A stretch of 64,000 nucleotides of DNA, from contig OZ020487.1 of NCBI GenBank assembly GCA_963971405.1, positions 9,397,344-9,461,343 of the forward strand. The letters run 5' to 3'. The notes beneath the pieces are model-generated. The model ran no database searches and was not told the DNA's origin. It saw only the letters and a list, made by a program, of their open reading frames with translations. Shown in pieces: positions 11,236-20,845 of this stretch. The first letter of the stretch is position 1; every line of letters starts with the position of its first letter. This DNA is from Psococerastis gibbosa (taxonomy: Eukaryota > Arthropoda > Insecta > Psocodea > Psocidae). The position numbers and the translations under genes were made by a program.

Positions 11236-11510
11236 TCTTGTATTATAATAATAATTTATTAATTTGAGGCACCCTAAGGGCAGACTCTTTCACCTCCGGG
11301 AAAGGGGAGTTGACTGAAAGGGTGGACCTCCTGATTATAGTGGATTCCGAACCACTTGGGGAACATGGTAAAGTTACACTATTGAATCGGATGTGACCAG
11401 GACTAGACACGCACGTAGACGTGACGTGTGCGTTATCATATCCCACCATGTTCCCCTGGCAACGCTGTCCACACTACCAAGTTTGCCGCAGTTTGAAACA
11501 GAGATAAGAG
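11236..11510 (-). repeat. Reverse copy of the 4.9-5.3 kb dispersed repeat
   Basis: Reading the minus strand gives, in order, GCGGCAAACTTGGTAGTG, GGGAACATGGTGGGAT, CAGGAGGTCCACCCTTTCA and GGGTGCCTCAAATTAAT, matching 4980-5315. Probably part of a LINE body. Confidence 0.7.
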
Positions 11511-12344
11511 ACAAAATACTTGTTATGTTTTAATCAGGAACAAAAAAATGACCCAGCATGAAAACATCTTGCTGAATAAGCTGACGGCTCTAATATTACC
11601 GGTAAAATTCATATGTTTGGAAGTAAGGGTAATGTTAGGCCTATCTAACCTGACAAAATTTGATTCTGTGTGTCAGCTGCGGATTGCGAGCATTTCAACA
11701 AACGGCTGAGCTCAGCCCACCTCAAATTTGATTTTCTTCTCCCTTCACCCCATATTTTCTTTTCCTTTTCCCTGTCGGTAATCTTTGGAATTTTAAACTA
11801 GACTGATTATAAGGCAGCCTGATTTACATATATTTCATTATATCTGGTTCCTAGGAATATCTAATGAGCAGAGAAGTATTTCATAAATAAATAATGACTA
11901 TTTAGTTACGACTACTCAGCAATCAACTACAAAAGCGGATTTACGACACAACCAACTGGAATAAACCACCTATTTTTTTCGTCCTTCGTGTTTAATACCA
12001 TTCTTAATGCAATAATTTCATAATTTATATTGTTACTAGACAATCGGATAGGTACCCCCAAAGTCAGTTTTTGACCAAAATTCAATTTCACGAGAAATAT
12101 TGATGATAATAAAAAACTATAAAAAATTTCTCATTGCTTACAAAAAGGTTCCTCTCCATTTTGAATTAGGTACGTTATACTTACAACAATATTGGTGAGA
12201 TTCGGAATTTCAGTGACCTGACATCATCAATGTCCATTTCTTTTTACTAATGAATTTTAAAAACTGTGGCAAATTACTTAAATTAATTCAAAAAATACTC
12301 AACGTATTGGAAATCAAGATATAGGCGAACATAGGAAGGACACT
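11511..12344. other. Interval with no recognised feature
   Basis: AT-rich unique sequence with no supported coding frame. It borders the microsatellite-like end of the LINE tail at 12345. Confidence 0.5.
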
Positions 12345-12650
12345 ATGTTATTCTTTTTCTTTGTTCTGAGGTCGCAATCCCAAAGATAGGTTGGCAGCAA
12401 CTCCATACATACAATTCTCCAGCTCTCTCCTCTTCAGCTCCTGGTAGCACGTTCGAGCTCCTGCTTCCTCCTTCAGTTGATCCATAAATTCCTTCTTCGG
12501 CCGTTCTATTGGTTCCTTCCATTGTGCCCTCAATGATGGTGTGTACCAGATGTTCGTATCTTAACAAATGTCCTACCCATTTCGCTCTTCTATTATTATT
12601 ATGTTTTCCTATAATATTTTGCCATGACTTACTGTTTGGCATATTATTTG
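12345..12650 (-). mobile_element. 5'-truncated LINE 3' end (RPKKEFMDQL family)
   Basis: On the minus strand a frame reads RRAKWVGHLLRYEHLVHTII then EGTMEGTNR, then (shifted) PKKEFMDQLKEEAGARTC. This tail recurs at 34540-34950, 41080-41350 and 52195-52395. The WVGHLLR and GRP-KEF-DQ motifs are typical of the C-terminal end of RTE-like LINE polyproteins. No reverse-transcriptase core is present. Confidence 0.75.
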
Positions 12651-14251
12651 ACGTAACTGCACGAAACGTGAAAACAGTAGCCTCAGCCCTATTGTGATTT
12701 TCTCAGATTACTAAATAGAATGCACCTTTCCATACGTTAAACAAGGTAAAAACTGAAAACATGTGACCGCATAGGGCAGAATTACGGGAAATACCGATTA
12801 TAAGTAAAATGCTTTTACAGGAGAAATGTGGTTTCCTTTCCCTTCAAAATTGGATGGCCAGGTCACAAAGCTTTTGCCGCTTGTGTGAATCATACTCAGC
12901 CTTTTGGTGCCTTAAATGGAAATTAGGCGCCTTTATTGAGCTTGTAGTGCTGGTGTGGCATGACGTGAAGGCAACATTGCTTCCACAGCTAAACTTATTA
13001 CCGTATGTGGTTGTGCCGTCATTTTTGTCATTGGTATTGAATATTTTTTGGGGGTTTCGTGGTAAAATATGGTGTGTAGCCTATGCCTCTTATTATAAAT
13101 AACAGGTCGGTAACCAGGATTTTATTTCGGGGAGGGCTACGATCCTATAGTATGTCACACGTCTGGAAAGTCGAAAGTTCAAATTCTGTCCAGTATAAAG
13201 TCAATTTTTTTTGGAGGGGGCTGCAGCACCCTAGCCCCGCCCCTCTGATGTACAGTATATCGGTGCAATACAATACAGTACAATACAATACAATATATAT
13301 TTCCTTTAAATTATACAATACATGCAAAGTATAAGATAAAATCGTCAGAGTATCGTCAAAATCAGGTATTTCATCACGTGTAATATTTGTTTGAAGTAGG
13401 TACATTATGCACCTCATGTCCTCCATATTCCCTTTATAGAAGTCCCCATTGTAGGGATATTTGCGAATGTTGCGCCTCTGTTTGCCATATATTGATCGAA
13501 TCCCCCCCCCCCCCTCCATCCCCAGCTCTTTCGAGTTCCATGTCAAACAAATGTTCTATTATGTAAGGTTAATTAATATTTAGTGTCAGTATCGTATATG
13601 TTGTCAGAACAGCAATTACAGGTGCAAAGTACCTATTTCACTGTGTAGAAGTCATCCCGACTCGTATTAGTACTTGGTTAAGTCATGTTTTCGCCTATTT
13701 CATTGCGTCAATGTTAAGCTTGTCTCAGTTTGTCCATTACCGCTTGTAGTCGGTGTAGGTTGACATCTAGGACGTATACCAGTTTGCCAATGGCCAAAAA
13801 TGCATACGGAAACAATACAAATATTGTCTGAAATCTATGGGAACGTTGGCATATGACAAGGGACCAATGAGCCATTATAAGTAGTTTAAAAAAGATTTCT
13901 TCCATGGTATGAAACAGATTTGAAATTATAACTAAGTTATTTGCTAACACAGACGTGAAATAGAAAACATGTTGCATCATCTATATTCCATAGGGTTTAC
14001 AGTGGGAACCCCCGACAAGTTTATTAAGTTTATTAAGTTTTTTTGTATTAGAAGGGTATAATTACATTTATAAATAGGCCTATATTCCTTCGGCGCAGGG
14101 GAGTACCGGGTCAAGAAGATGAAAAAGAAATTATTATTATTATTGTATAAATCCTCTACAATTTGCGAATTAGTAAAGGGGAGAAAAAAAATTGACGTTT
14201 GTAGTATTATATGGTATATAACACTGCAATATAGTGAAGCATTGACTTTAT
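12651..14251. other. Non-coding interval with simple repeats and a transposon-like fragment
   Basis: CAATA-type simple repeats lie at about 13263-13300 and a C tract at 13503-13515. The segment 13675-13780 resembles 20706-20790 (see separate entry). No host gene is supported. Confidence 0.5.
13675..13780 (-). repeat. Dispersed fragment coding for D-NLHRLQ-VMDKLR
   Basis: This segment and 20706-20790 share TTCATTGCGTCAATGTTAAG and a following coding-like stretch. On the minus strand both can be read as a C-terminus VLDVNLHRLQAVMDKLRQ (here, then stop) and a close variant ending MDKLR (there). The shared frame suggests a remnant of a transposon-coded protein. Upstream on the same strand the frame runs on to about 13980 through hydrophobic sequence. 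Family not recognised. Confidence 0.4.
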
Positions 14252-14345
14252 GCAAAACAATTAAGAAAGAAAGAAAAGAAAGAAAATTGACTTTATTTTC
14301 CATATGGGCGAATTTGGGGCCTTTCGGCCAACTCTTATAATTATC
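14252..14345 (+). repeat. Dispersed repeat D (GAAAATTGACTTTATTTTCC)
   Basis: An AAGAAAGAAAGAA run followed by AAAATTGACTTTATTTTCCA, TGGGCGAATTTGGGG and CTTTCGG, ending in TTAACCC. Related copies are at 47335-47430 (same strand) and, more divergent and reversed, at about 45925-46010. Possibly a LINE or SINE 3' end. Confidence 0.55.
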
Positions 14346-14765
14346 CCATTAACCCATTAAAGGCCAACCGGAGCAGCCCATATTCCATTTTCTGTTCAAA
14401 CTTCAATTTCTCATGAAATGTGGAACGCAGAACAATGAAAAAATGCCGAGTCGCAAGAAGATTTTTTTTTCCTAATTTTGATATATAGTATGTGGCCTAA
14501 CTAACCCCAATTCGCCACAGTTGATGAACTCCTACAACTTGAGTGACCGTTATTTTTTGCGTATCAAGTTCACTAACTATATAGCCGATCGGTATATTGA
14601 TGATTGCAACATACTATATATCAAATTAGGAGAAAAAATTCATCTTGCGATTCAGCATTTTTTCATTGTTCTGCGTTCCATATTTCATGAGAAATTGAGG
14701 TTTGCACTGAAATGGAATATCGGCGACTCCGGTTTGCCCTTAAGATCACAGACCTACATGTTCGT

Positions 14766-14990
14766 CTAGATAGTTGTTTAGCTGTTCTAACCTATGAATA
14801 CGAATCTTGTCAATAAGAGCATAAGTAGAGGATTTAGAGAACACTGCAATTGTTGGGACGACGCCCCGAATAGGCGTAGATCGTGGGCTCGAATCCCGCT
14901 TAGTCCGGTTTTTTCCATGTCATCTAGTTTCGGGCTCAATCACTCCAAATCTGAGGTTCATAAAATAAATAAATGACTAATAAAATTGAA
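14766..14990 (+). mobile_element. SINE A (tRNA-derived), diverged copy
   Basis: The leader TAGATAGTTGTTTAGCTGTT to AGCATAAGTAGAGGATTT matches 53812-53884. It is followed by a tRNA-like head with GACGACGCCCCGAATAGGCG and the B-box GGCTCGAATCCCGC. The A-box half is damaged. An A-rich tail follows near 14960-15000. Four other copies are in the window. Confidence 0.7.
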
Positions 14991-16267
14991 AAAAAAACAT
15001 TGTGTGAATGTGTGATTAAAAAGAATAAGAATAAGACCTAGCCTACAGTAACAAATGAAGATTCATGTTCAATTTTCAAAGCAGTAAAAGCCTTCATCTC
15101 GCTCTATAATATCACCATACAGTACCGTATGTCAATGTACGAGCTATGTCGTATGTCGTAGCTATGGTAACAGAGATACAGCACTTGAAATTCAGTATAC
15201 CTTTGTATCAGCATATTAATTACGTCTGAATTCTCTGAACCATCTAATAGCCTCTGTGTACTTAATTATTACTAATTAATTTTAAAACTAATTAAGCTGC
15301 TCGCTGTTGCTCATCATCTTTTAAATAACGTATTTCAAAATAACTCTACAATAGGCAAATTACTAATTTCCTTCGTGAGATATTTTGTAATGTGCTTATG
15401 TTGCAATTACAGGCAGGCTCGGATTTACACAATTTTTTTGAATTGGTCAAAAAACTGAATTGCGCCCCCTCCCATAGTCCCGCAGAATTTTCTCAATTTA
15501 CTACACAATTAGACAATTTTAGCTTAAATTAGCAAGCAAAGTTAAAATATTCAGTGGCTTGCAGCAAATGCAAAAATTTTAATAAGCTAATGGACGATAA
15601 ATAGTCAAAATTATACATTTGTAACATTGTAAATGAAACTAACTTTTCTATTATATAGGTACAGTATGTGATGGTGTTGGAAATTTCGATTTAACCTAGG
15701 TTGTCCATAGGGAAAATCCGCATCTGCCGACAGTAGTACTCGTATATAACCAGTAAATCAAATACATTGTTTAAAATAATCAAAGCAGTGGTGAATCAGT
15801 GGAGCAACTTATTCTGAGCCTTTTAAAATATAACAGAGCAAACAAGACATAGGCTAATAATTGTAACTTTATTTAAGCGCAAAATTGAGGGTGCTTTTGT
15901 GCTGTGTTATTAAGCATACTTCATACCATAAGTTCGATGAAGGCTCTTCAACTTAATTAATTTAATTTAAATTTTTTTCAGTTAATTATTGTAACACACG
16001 TATGTAACATTTATATTACAATACTAACTAATAGTTTGTGGTGTCAGCTTGAACTCGACGAATTGAGCATCTTTCACTGATCCATTGGATATGGATAACG
16101 TTCCTATAGAAAATGTCCACCTTACTGTAAAGTCATAGTTATATCTTATGAAGATGCGCCGCGCAAAGCACACAGGCTGTCCATGTTGAATTTTCTATAG
16201 GAGATTCTAGAGCAATTGTCGTAATTATAAACATAATTAGCTCGCCGATTTAAAATGTCTCTATTAA
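14991..16267. other. AT-rich intergenic interval
   Basis: No gene or recognised repeat. It contains the 3' flank of the minus-strand protease gene; the presumed polyadenylation signal is at its right edge. Confidence 0.5.
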
Positions 16268-16273
16268 TTTATT
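16268..16273 (-). promoter_or_regulatory. Polyadenylation signal of the serine protease gene
   Basis: AATAAA on the minus strand, 12 bases after the TGA stop at 16288-16286. No other strong signal is seen just downstream, so the 3' UTR is predicted to be very short. Confidence 0.6.
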
Positions 16274-16285
16274 GGTTATAGTGCT

Positions 16286-18370
16286 TCACTCAATGTCATC
16301 GTCAATATCGTCTTCAAAATCGTCCCCCACATCATCGACAACGGGTAGTCTATTTCTAGTCGCCATGGAAACTTCTATCTTTCTCTTAATCCACTTGATG
16401 TATTCAGACACTTTGGTGTAAACACCAGGATACTTCTCATCTCCACAGCCTATGCCCCAAGAAGTAACGCCATAGAGTTTAGGTCTTCCTTCGCCATCTT
16501 TGTCGTACTCGTAGCAAGCCAAAGGGCCCCCAGAGTCTCCCTTGCAAGTGTCTGCCCCACCTTCGTTATTAGCGCACACCATTCCAACTCCGATTGCTGC
16601 AAACCTGCTATTAAACCTTGTACAATCATCTTTTGAATTTATTCTTACATAAGCTGACCTTAGTAATGTTTCAGTAAATTTTAAAGCGTCCGCTTTTTTA
16701 CCCCAGCCAGAGATTAGACAGTCCTGTCCTGGACTAACTGATTCCTTGTAAGAAGGCAAACATATAGGAAAAATTGTGGAGCCAAACACAAATTCACTTT
16801 TAATGATAATAAGAGCAATATCATTCCTTTTAGTGTTTAAATTGTAATTTTTATGTAAATAGAGCTCAGAAATTTCATACTCATTCAACATTGTCAAGTC
16901 AGAGTGACCAGCGGTCAGTAAGCGATCATCTTTACTCACATTTACAGTATTGCCCGGTGCCTTATATAGAAAACAATGTGCAGCGGTAAGAACGTGCCAG
17001 TTTGAAATAATACTTCCTCCGCAAGTCAACTGCTTTGTATCTTTTCGAATCAACGCTACTTGCCACGGAGTTACTGCAATATCTGACTGCCAACCACTAG
17101 TAACATACGTATGTACATTCCCACTCCCATATCCTTTTACACATTTTTCAGGTAACAAACAATCTGCAGACGTGCAAGTATCAACCATGGAAGTATTAAT
17201 TTCCGTTGTATTGTTTGAGTGATTTATAATTTTTGATAATGGAGAAGGTGTGCCGAAGGCCGCTGGGGTTGGTATAAAGATATCTGCTTTGCTCTTTATG
17301 GGCGTTAGTTTGTAATAATGACTGTTAAGTTCAATCCATTTAATCATTTCATCTTTTAGAGCAGGTCGATACCCATTAAAAGAGAACTTATAGTTGGTAC
17401 CGTTTGCATTGTAATACCAGATATGAGTGACCCAGTACCCATTAATAGACACCGTTTGTGAATCAAATGATTTGCCTGATGCATTGTAGTCTTGAGGAAG
17501 ACCTGCAGATTGGTTGAGCTTTGAAGTAATATTGGGTACTGTTAAGGTGGAACCCTTTAAATCTACAAATATTTCAGTAGTTGTAGGGGCAGTACCAGTG
17601 GAAGTAGGAGTGGCAGTAGTAGTAGTAGTAGTGATGGCACCAGCATAAGCAGAAGTAGCATTAGTAGTAGATGTGGGTACTGTGGATGTACTGGTAATAG
17701 CAGTTGTAATGGTTGCGGTTTTTTTATTTTCTGCCCATTTGACGGGAACTAATTTGTAATGATGACTATTGCGTTCAAGCCATTCAACCATTTTTTCTCT
17801 TGGGGCAGGCAGATTGCCATATATAGAGAATCGGTAGTTAGTGCCGTTAGAATTATAATACCATAGAGTAGTTACGTTTCGCCCGTTTTTTACTGTCGTT
17901 TTCTCTTTGAAATATTTATGACTTATGCCATTACTATTAGTGGAATCGAGTTCTTGGATAGTTTGTGAATTCGGTGAGGAACGATAATTCACAAAAATTT
18001 GAGCTTCTTTAAACATGTTGCTCGTATATGTTTCTTCATGCTCTTCTTTTTTTGTTTTGTCTATTTTGTGTGCCGATCCCCATGATTTGCCATTTGTCTG
18101 ATTGTTTTCAATAATTTGTAGGGTACGTAGAAGTGGCTTCGGCTCTATTTCACACGGTGCATTACTACATGTTTCCCCGTCAAAAGTAGTATTTGACGGG
18201 CAATCCAATATTTCCCAAACACCCCCTAAACACTCTTGATAACGCGTACAGGACAGATGATCCTTTATCCGTTGCGTTGTGTTTCCACATAATTCACAAG
18301 ATTTTATAACTGCACAAAAAAATGTTAAAACGCGAAAATACCTGAACATTTTCGCGAGATCTAGAGTCAT
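16286..18370 (-). CDS. Secreted trypsin-like serine protease with chitin-binding domain and duplicated unknown module
   Basis: An uninterrupted 694-codon frame. The second Met (codon 8, base 18349) gives a compact signal peptide, FRYFRVLTFFCAVIKS, and is the likelier start. Residues 28-73 hold six cysteines spaced 12, 5, 9, 10 and 4, as in peritrophin-A/CBM14 chitin-binding domains. Two related ~95-residue modules follow (about 117-211 and 266-359; shared WYYN-NGTNY-FS, EM--W-E-NSH-YKL-P). A Thr/Ser-rich mucin-like linker (216-266) lies between them. The S1 domain spans about 423-663: His465 (TAAHC), Asp517 (NDIAL), Ser613 (GDSGGP). Asp607, six before the serine, with Gly639 and Gly649, predicts cutting after Arg/Lys. 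Cys410 may tie the pro-region to Cys537. The tail is acidic. The expected Arg-IVGG activation site is replaced by Tyr422-VTSG. No intron is seen, so it may be an old retrocopy. Likely extracellular, on a chitinous matrix or in hemolymph. Confidence 0.9.
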   Translation of the reverse strand: MTLDLAKMFRYFRVLTFFCAVIKSCELCGNTTQRIKDHLSCTRYQECLGGVWEILDCPSNTTFDGETCSNAPCEIEPKPLLRTLQIIENNQTNGKSWGSAHKIDKTKKEEHEETYTSNMFKEAQIFVNYRSSPNSQTIQELDSTNSNGISHKYFKEKTTVKNGRNVTTLWYYNSNGTNYRFSIYGNLPAPREKMVEWLERNSHHYKLVPVKWAENKKTATITTAITSTSTVPTSTTNATSAYAGAITTTTTTATPTSTGTAPTTTEIFVDLKGSTLTVPNITSKLNQSAGLPQDYNASGKSFDSQTVSINGYWVTHIWYYNANGTNYKFSFNGYRPALKDEMIKWIELNSHYYKLTPIKSKADIFIPTPAAFGTPSPLSKIINHSNNTTEINTSMVDTCTSADCLLPEKCVKGYGSGNVHTYVTSGWQSDIAVTPWQVALIRKDTKQLTCGGSIISNWHVLTAAHCFLYKAPGNTVNVSKDDRLLTAGHSDLTMLNEYEISELYLHKNYNLNTKRNDIALIIIKSEFVFGSTIFPICLPSYKESVSPGQDCLISGWGKKADALKFTETLLRSAYVRINSKDDCTRFNSRFAAIGVGMVCANNEGGADTCKGDSGGPLACYEYDKDGEGRPKLYGVTSWGIGCGDEKYPGVYTKVSEYIKWIKRKIEVSMATRNRLPVVDDVGDDFEDDIDDDIE

Positions 18371-18399
18371 AGGTTGTTCGCGATCAAATGTAGAGTGCG

Positions 18400-18834
18400 A
18401 ATACTACTGGGCGGCCTTCAGTCTGCAAGGTGTGACGATCTACTGTACAGGGTGTACCTACTCTGATGGATCATGCCTAACCTTACAAACCTGTTCTAAT
18501 ACAGATCCGCTTAAACTGAAAATGACCATTACCTGGACAATAATAGGTTGGTATTGTACTCTAGCAGAGCCCAATCGAGTTAACTCCAATCAAGTGGATT
18601 ATCCTCGATGGGGCAGATGATATAGTGGGTATGGATATCGTTCAAAGGGCTATCGCCATTTTATTAATTTAGTTTTATTTTATTGAAATGAAGAAGAATG
18701 TTTATCACTTCCACTAATGATTTATTTGATGAACTATTTCGGATATTATAAATGGCTGCATCTCCAGCTAACATCAAACTTTAAAAAATACTCCATATGT
18801 GTGGAGGGGGCGACTTTTCTTACAATTGCTAATT
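18400..18834. other. 5' flank of the protease gene
   Basis: No TATA box is obvious within 100 bases upstream of the protease start. On the minus strand, CACACCTTGCAG at about 18437-18426 could be a 3' splice site, which would allow an untranslated first exon farther right. No other gene is supported. Confidence 0.4.
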
Positions 18835-19040
18835 CTTCTTGTTATTCTTCTTCTACTTCTTGTTCTTCTTCTGGCGTTGCAGCCCTTGATGAGCTTTGGC
18901 CTGCTCGAAAACACTCCTCCAGTCATCTCGGAGCCACCCTCCCTCCCTCCCTCCCTCCACAATTTACCTATTCCCAACTCACGGAGGTCAGTTTACCACT
19001 CATTCTTCCAGCGTTTTCGAGGACGTCCCGCCAGTCGTGT
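18835..19040 (-). mobile_element. LINE 3' end (GQAKAHQGL family), 5'-truncated
   Basis: The CTTCTTCTT-type microsatellite and the block CCTTGATGAGCTTTGGCCTG match the better copy at 42165-42330. There the minus strand reads ENRDDWRSVVGQAKAHQGL and then a stop. A CCCT run (18940-18957) is an internal expansion. Only the 3' end remains. Confidence 0.65.
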
Positions 19041-19390
19041 TCCTGTCATGCTAATTTAATAATCATAATTTAATAATTTCAATCAGGTGCAACTTTATTA
19101 GCTTGACTAAATGCTCATTAATACACAACTCACCTTTTTAGATTTTATCGCAACTTTATTGTCGAGAAAACCACCGGCCTGGATTTGGAACACTCTGTAT
19201 GTGGTAACAAGGAAAATGCAAGCCTCTTATGAGGAAGTTGCCTGGTTTTATAATATATGCATGTTAATAATAGGTCGTCGTTTAAAATATAAGCTTGTGA
19301 AAGCTTATGCGGCGCCTCAACTTTTCTTGAATGGCAACTCACAAGTTTTATATTTTTATTGCAATAAAATATTGTTATTCATTAATCTTA

Positions 19391-19431
<41 letters not shown>

Positions 19432-19733
19432 ATATAATATAATATTAATATAATCCCCTAGCTGGTGGAGTAACCAGTTAGGAAAAAAAAAAATTGTTAA
19501 TATTAGGCTCTATATGTGAAAGTGGATCAGATTTCTATTGGTAGGCTAATTCTTCCAAACCAAATTTTTTACGGTTTCTCCATGCATATTTATCCCGTCT
19601 CGTTCTGTGCCCCTTTACTTAACAACATCGTTCCGCGGGGCATCCACCGCTAGTAAATTTCAGTTACAAAGAGCAGGCCCCACAATCGTTTGAAAAATCT
19701 CGCTGAATCTCGATGCCGTGCTCCATTCCCTAC
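19041..19733. other. Interval with an ATT microsatellite
   Basis: A (TTA)n tract at 19388-19430 runs into a TAATA stretch. Otherwise unique sequence with no supported gene. Confidence 0.6.
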
Positions 19734-20110
19734 GGCGTCCATTCCATCGACCGGCTAGGGCTATTTACAAAAACGGTGACGTGGTAGCAGACATTCAAGA
19801 CTTAGGTGGCGTTTCCACCGACCTCGCATTGCACAATGCAAATGTCATTGACGGAAATTTGAATTTTTCTTTTTATAGAAATCTATTAAAATATTTGTTC
19901 TTAACATATCCCATGACGCCATTTTTTAATTTTAGTTTGTTTGTTTGTGATTTTACTGTATGATCATTGATCAATTTTAACTATGCCATAGAGGAAAATA
20001 AACATTTCCGTCAATTCTGCAATGCGAGGTCGGTGGAAGCCCGGCTAAGTCTTGAATGTCTGCTACCACGTATTTGTAAATAGCCCTAGCCGGTCGGTGG
20101 AATGGGCGCC
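19734..20110. mobile_element. PIF/Harbinger-like MITE with ~110-bp inverted ends
   Basis: Begins GGCGTCCATTCCATCGACCG and ends with its near-inverse GTCGGTGGAATGGGCGCC. The arms continue inward through GTGGTAGCAGACATTCAAGA for about 110 bp. It is flanked by TAC on both sides, a 3-bp target duplication. The interior carries ATGACGCCATTTTTTAATTT and GTATGATCATTGATCAATTT. No coding capacity. A 3-bp target site and GGCG ends suggest PIF/Harbinger (inference). Confidence 0.8.
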
Positions 20111-20288
20111 TACCGAGAATATATACATAGTTCTATATAGGAGAGATGGATCATTCGCTTCCCGCCAAAAATATATTTCTAAATTTTTCATCATTTTTAC
20201 CCTTTCTTCCAATCGCCATTGACCAGCTATTACAGCCCAAATACGAGTAGATCTCTAGCCGAGACTTTATATGAACGAGCGTGGGATC

Positions 20289-20478
20289 CAGGGACGGATC
20301 CAGGGGATCCAGCCCATTCTGGGGGGGGGGGGGGTAGCTGAGGGTAAATAGGAAAAACATATGTAGGATCGACTAAATTAGAGCGTAATAACTTAATTTA
20401 CAATAGATTTACCAAATTTTGGGGGGGGGGGGACACAGCTACCCCCCCTACCCCCCCCCCCCTGTATCCGTCCTTGGT
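20289..20478. repeat. Inverted-repeat element with G/C homopolymer ends
   Basis: AGGGACGGATCCAGGGG and GGGGTAGCTG at the left are mirrored by CAGCTACCCCCC and CTGTATCCGTCCTT at the right. Both arms hold G or C runs over ten long. Consistent with a short non-autonomous DNA element; superfamily unknown. Confidence 0.5.
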
Positions 20479-20564
20479 GGGACCTACGATTGGGTACAGT
20501 TAATCGAAAACTATGGCACTAGCCACTATAGTCTTCTCCATGACTCGTATCTGTGCTTGGTTAA

Positions 20565-20704
20565 GGCGCTTATTCCACCAACGTCAATAGTGATAGTAAA
20601 TGTAGTATTGACGTGGTAGCAGACATTAAAGACAGTTTAAAAATGTCTGCTACCACGTTAATACTACATTTACTATCACTATTGACGTTGGTGGAACAAG
20701 CGCC
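20565..20704. mobile_element. 140-bp near-perfect foldback MITE
   Basis: GGCGCTTATTCCACCAACGT at the left is answered by ACGTTGGTGGAACAAGCGCC at the right. The arms continue inward almost to the centre (ACAGTTTAA), giving a hairpin of about 64-bp arms. It is flanked by TAA on both sides. It shares the GGCGC-ATTCCAC end and the GTGGTAGCAGACATT block with the elements at 19734 and 60363, so it is an internally deleted member of that family. Confidence 0.85.
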
Positions 20705-20705
20705 T

Positions 20706-20790
20706 AAGTCATACTTTTGCCTTTTTCATTGCGTCAATGTTAAGCTTATCTCAGCTTGTCCATTATCGATTGTAGCCGATTTAGGTTGAA
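20706..20790 (-). repeat. Second copy of the MDKLR-coding dispersed fragment
   Basis: Shares TTCATTGCGTCAATGTTAAG and the adjoining coding-like stretch with 13675-13780. It lies directly against the foldback MITE. Remnant of an unidentified transposon protein. Confidence 0.4.
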
Positions 20791-20796
20791 ATCGAG

Positions 20797-20845
20797 AACT
20801 TAATAAAATATTATTTTAAAAAAATGTGTAATATTTTATTAAGTT
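20797..20845. repeat. Short AT-rich perfect inverted repeat
   Basis: AACTTAATAAAATATTA and its exact inverse TAATATTTTATTAAGTT flank a 15-base loop. Could be the end pair of a tiny foldback. Confidence 0.7.

Noticed and set aside
13714-13980. A chemoreceptor-like membrane protein on the minus strand
   Set aside because: It is hydrophobic, but its C-terminal part is shared with a dispersed repeat at 20706 and no receptor motif is present.
18717-19073. Serine- or leucine-rich frames near the protease gene
   Set aside because: They read the TTC/CTT microsatellite and the tail of a minus-strand LINE.
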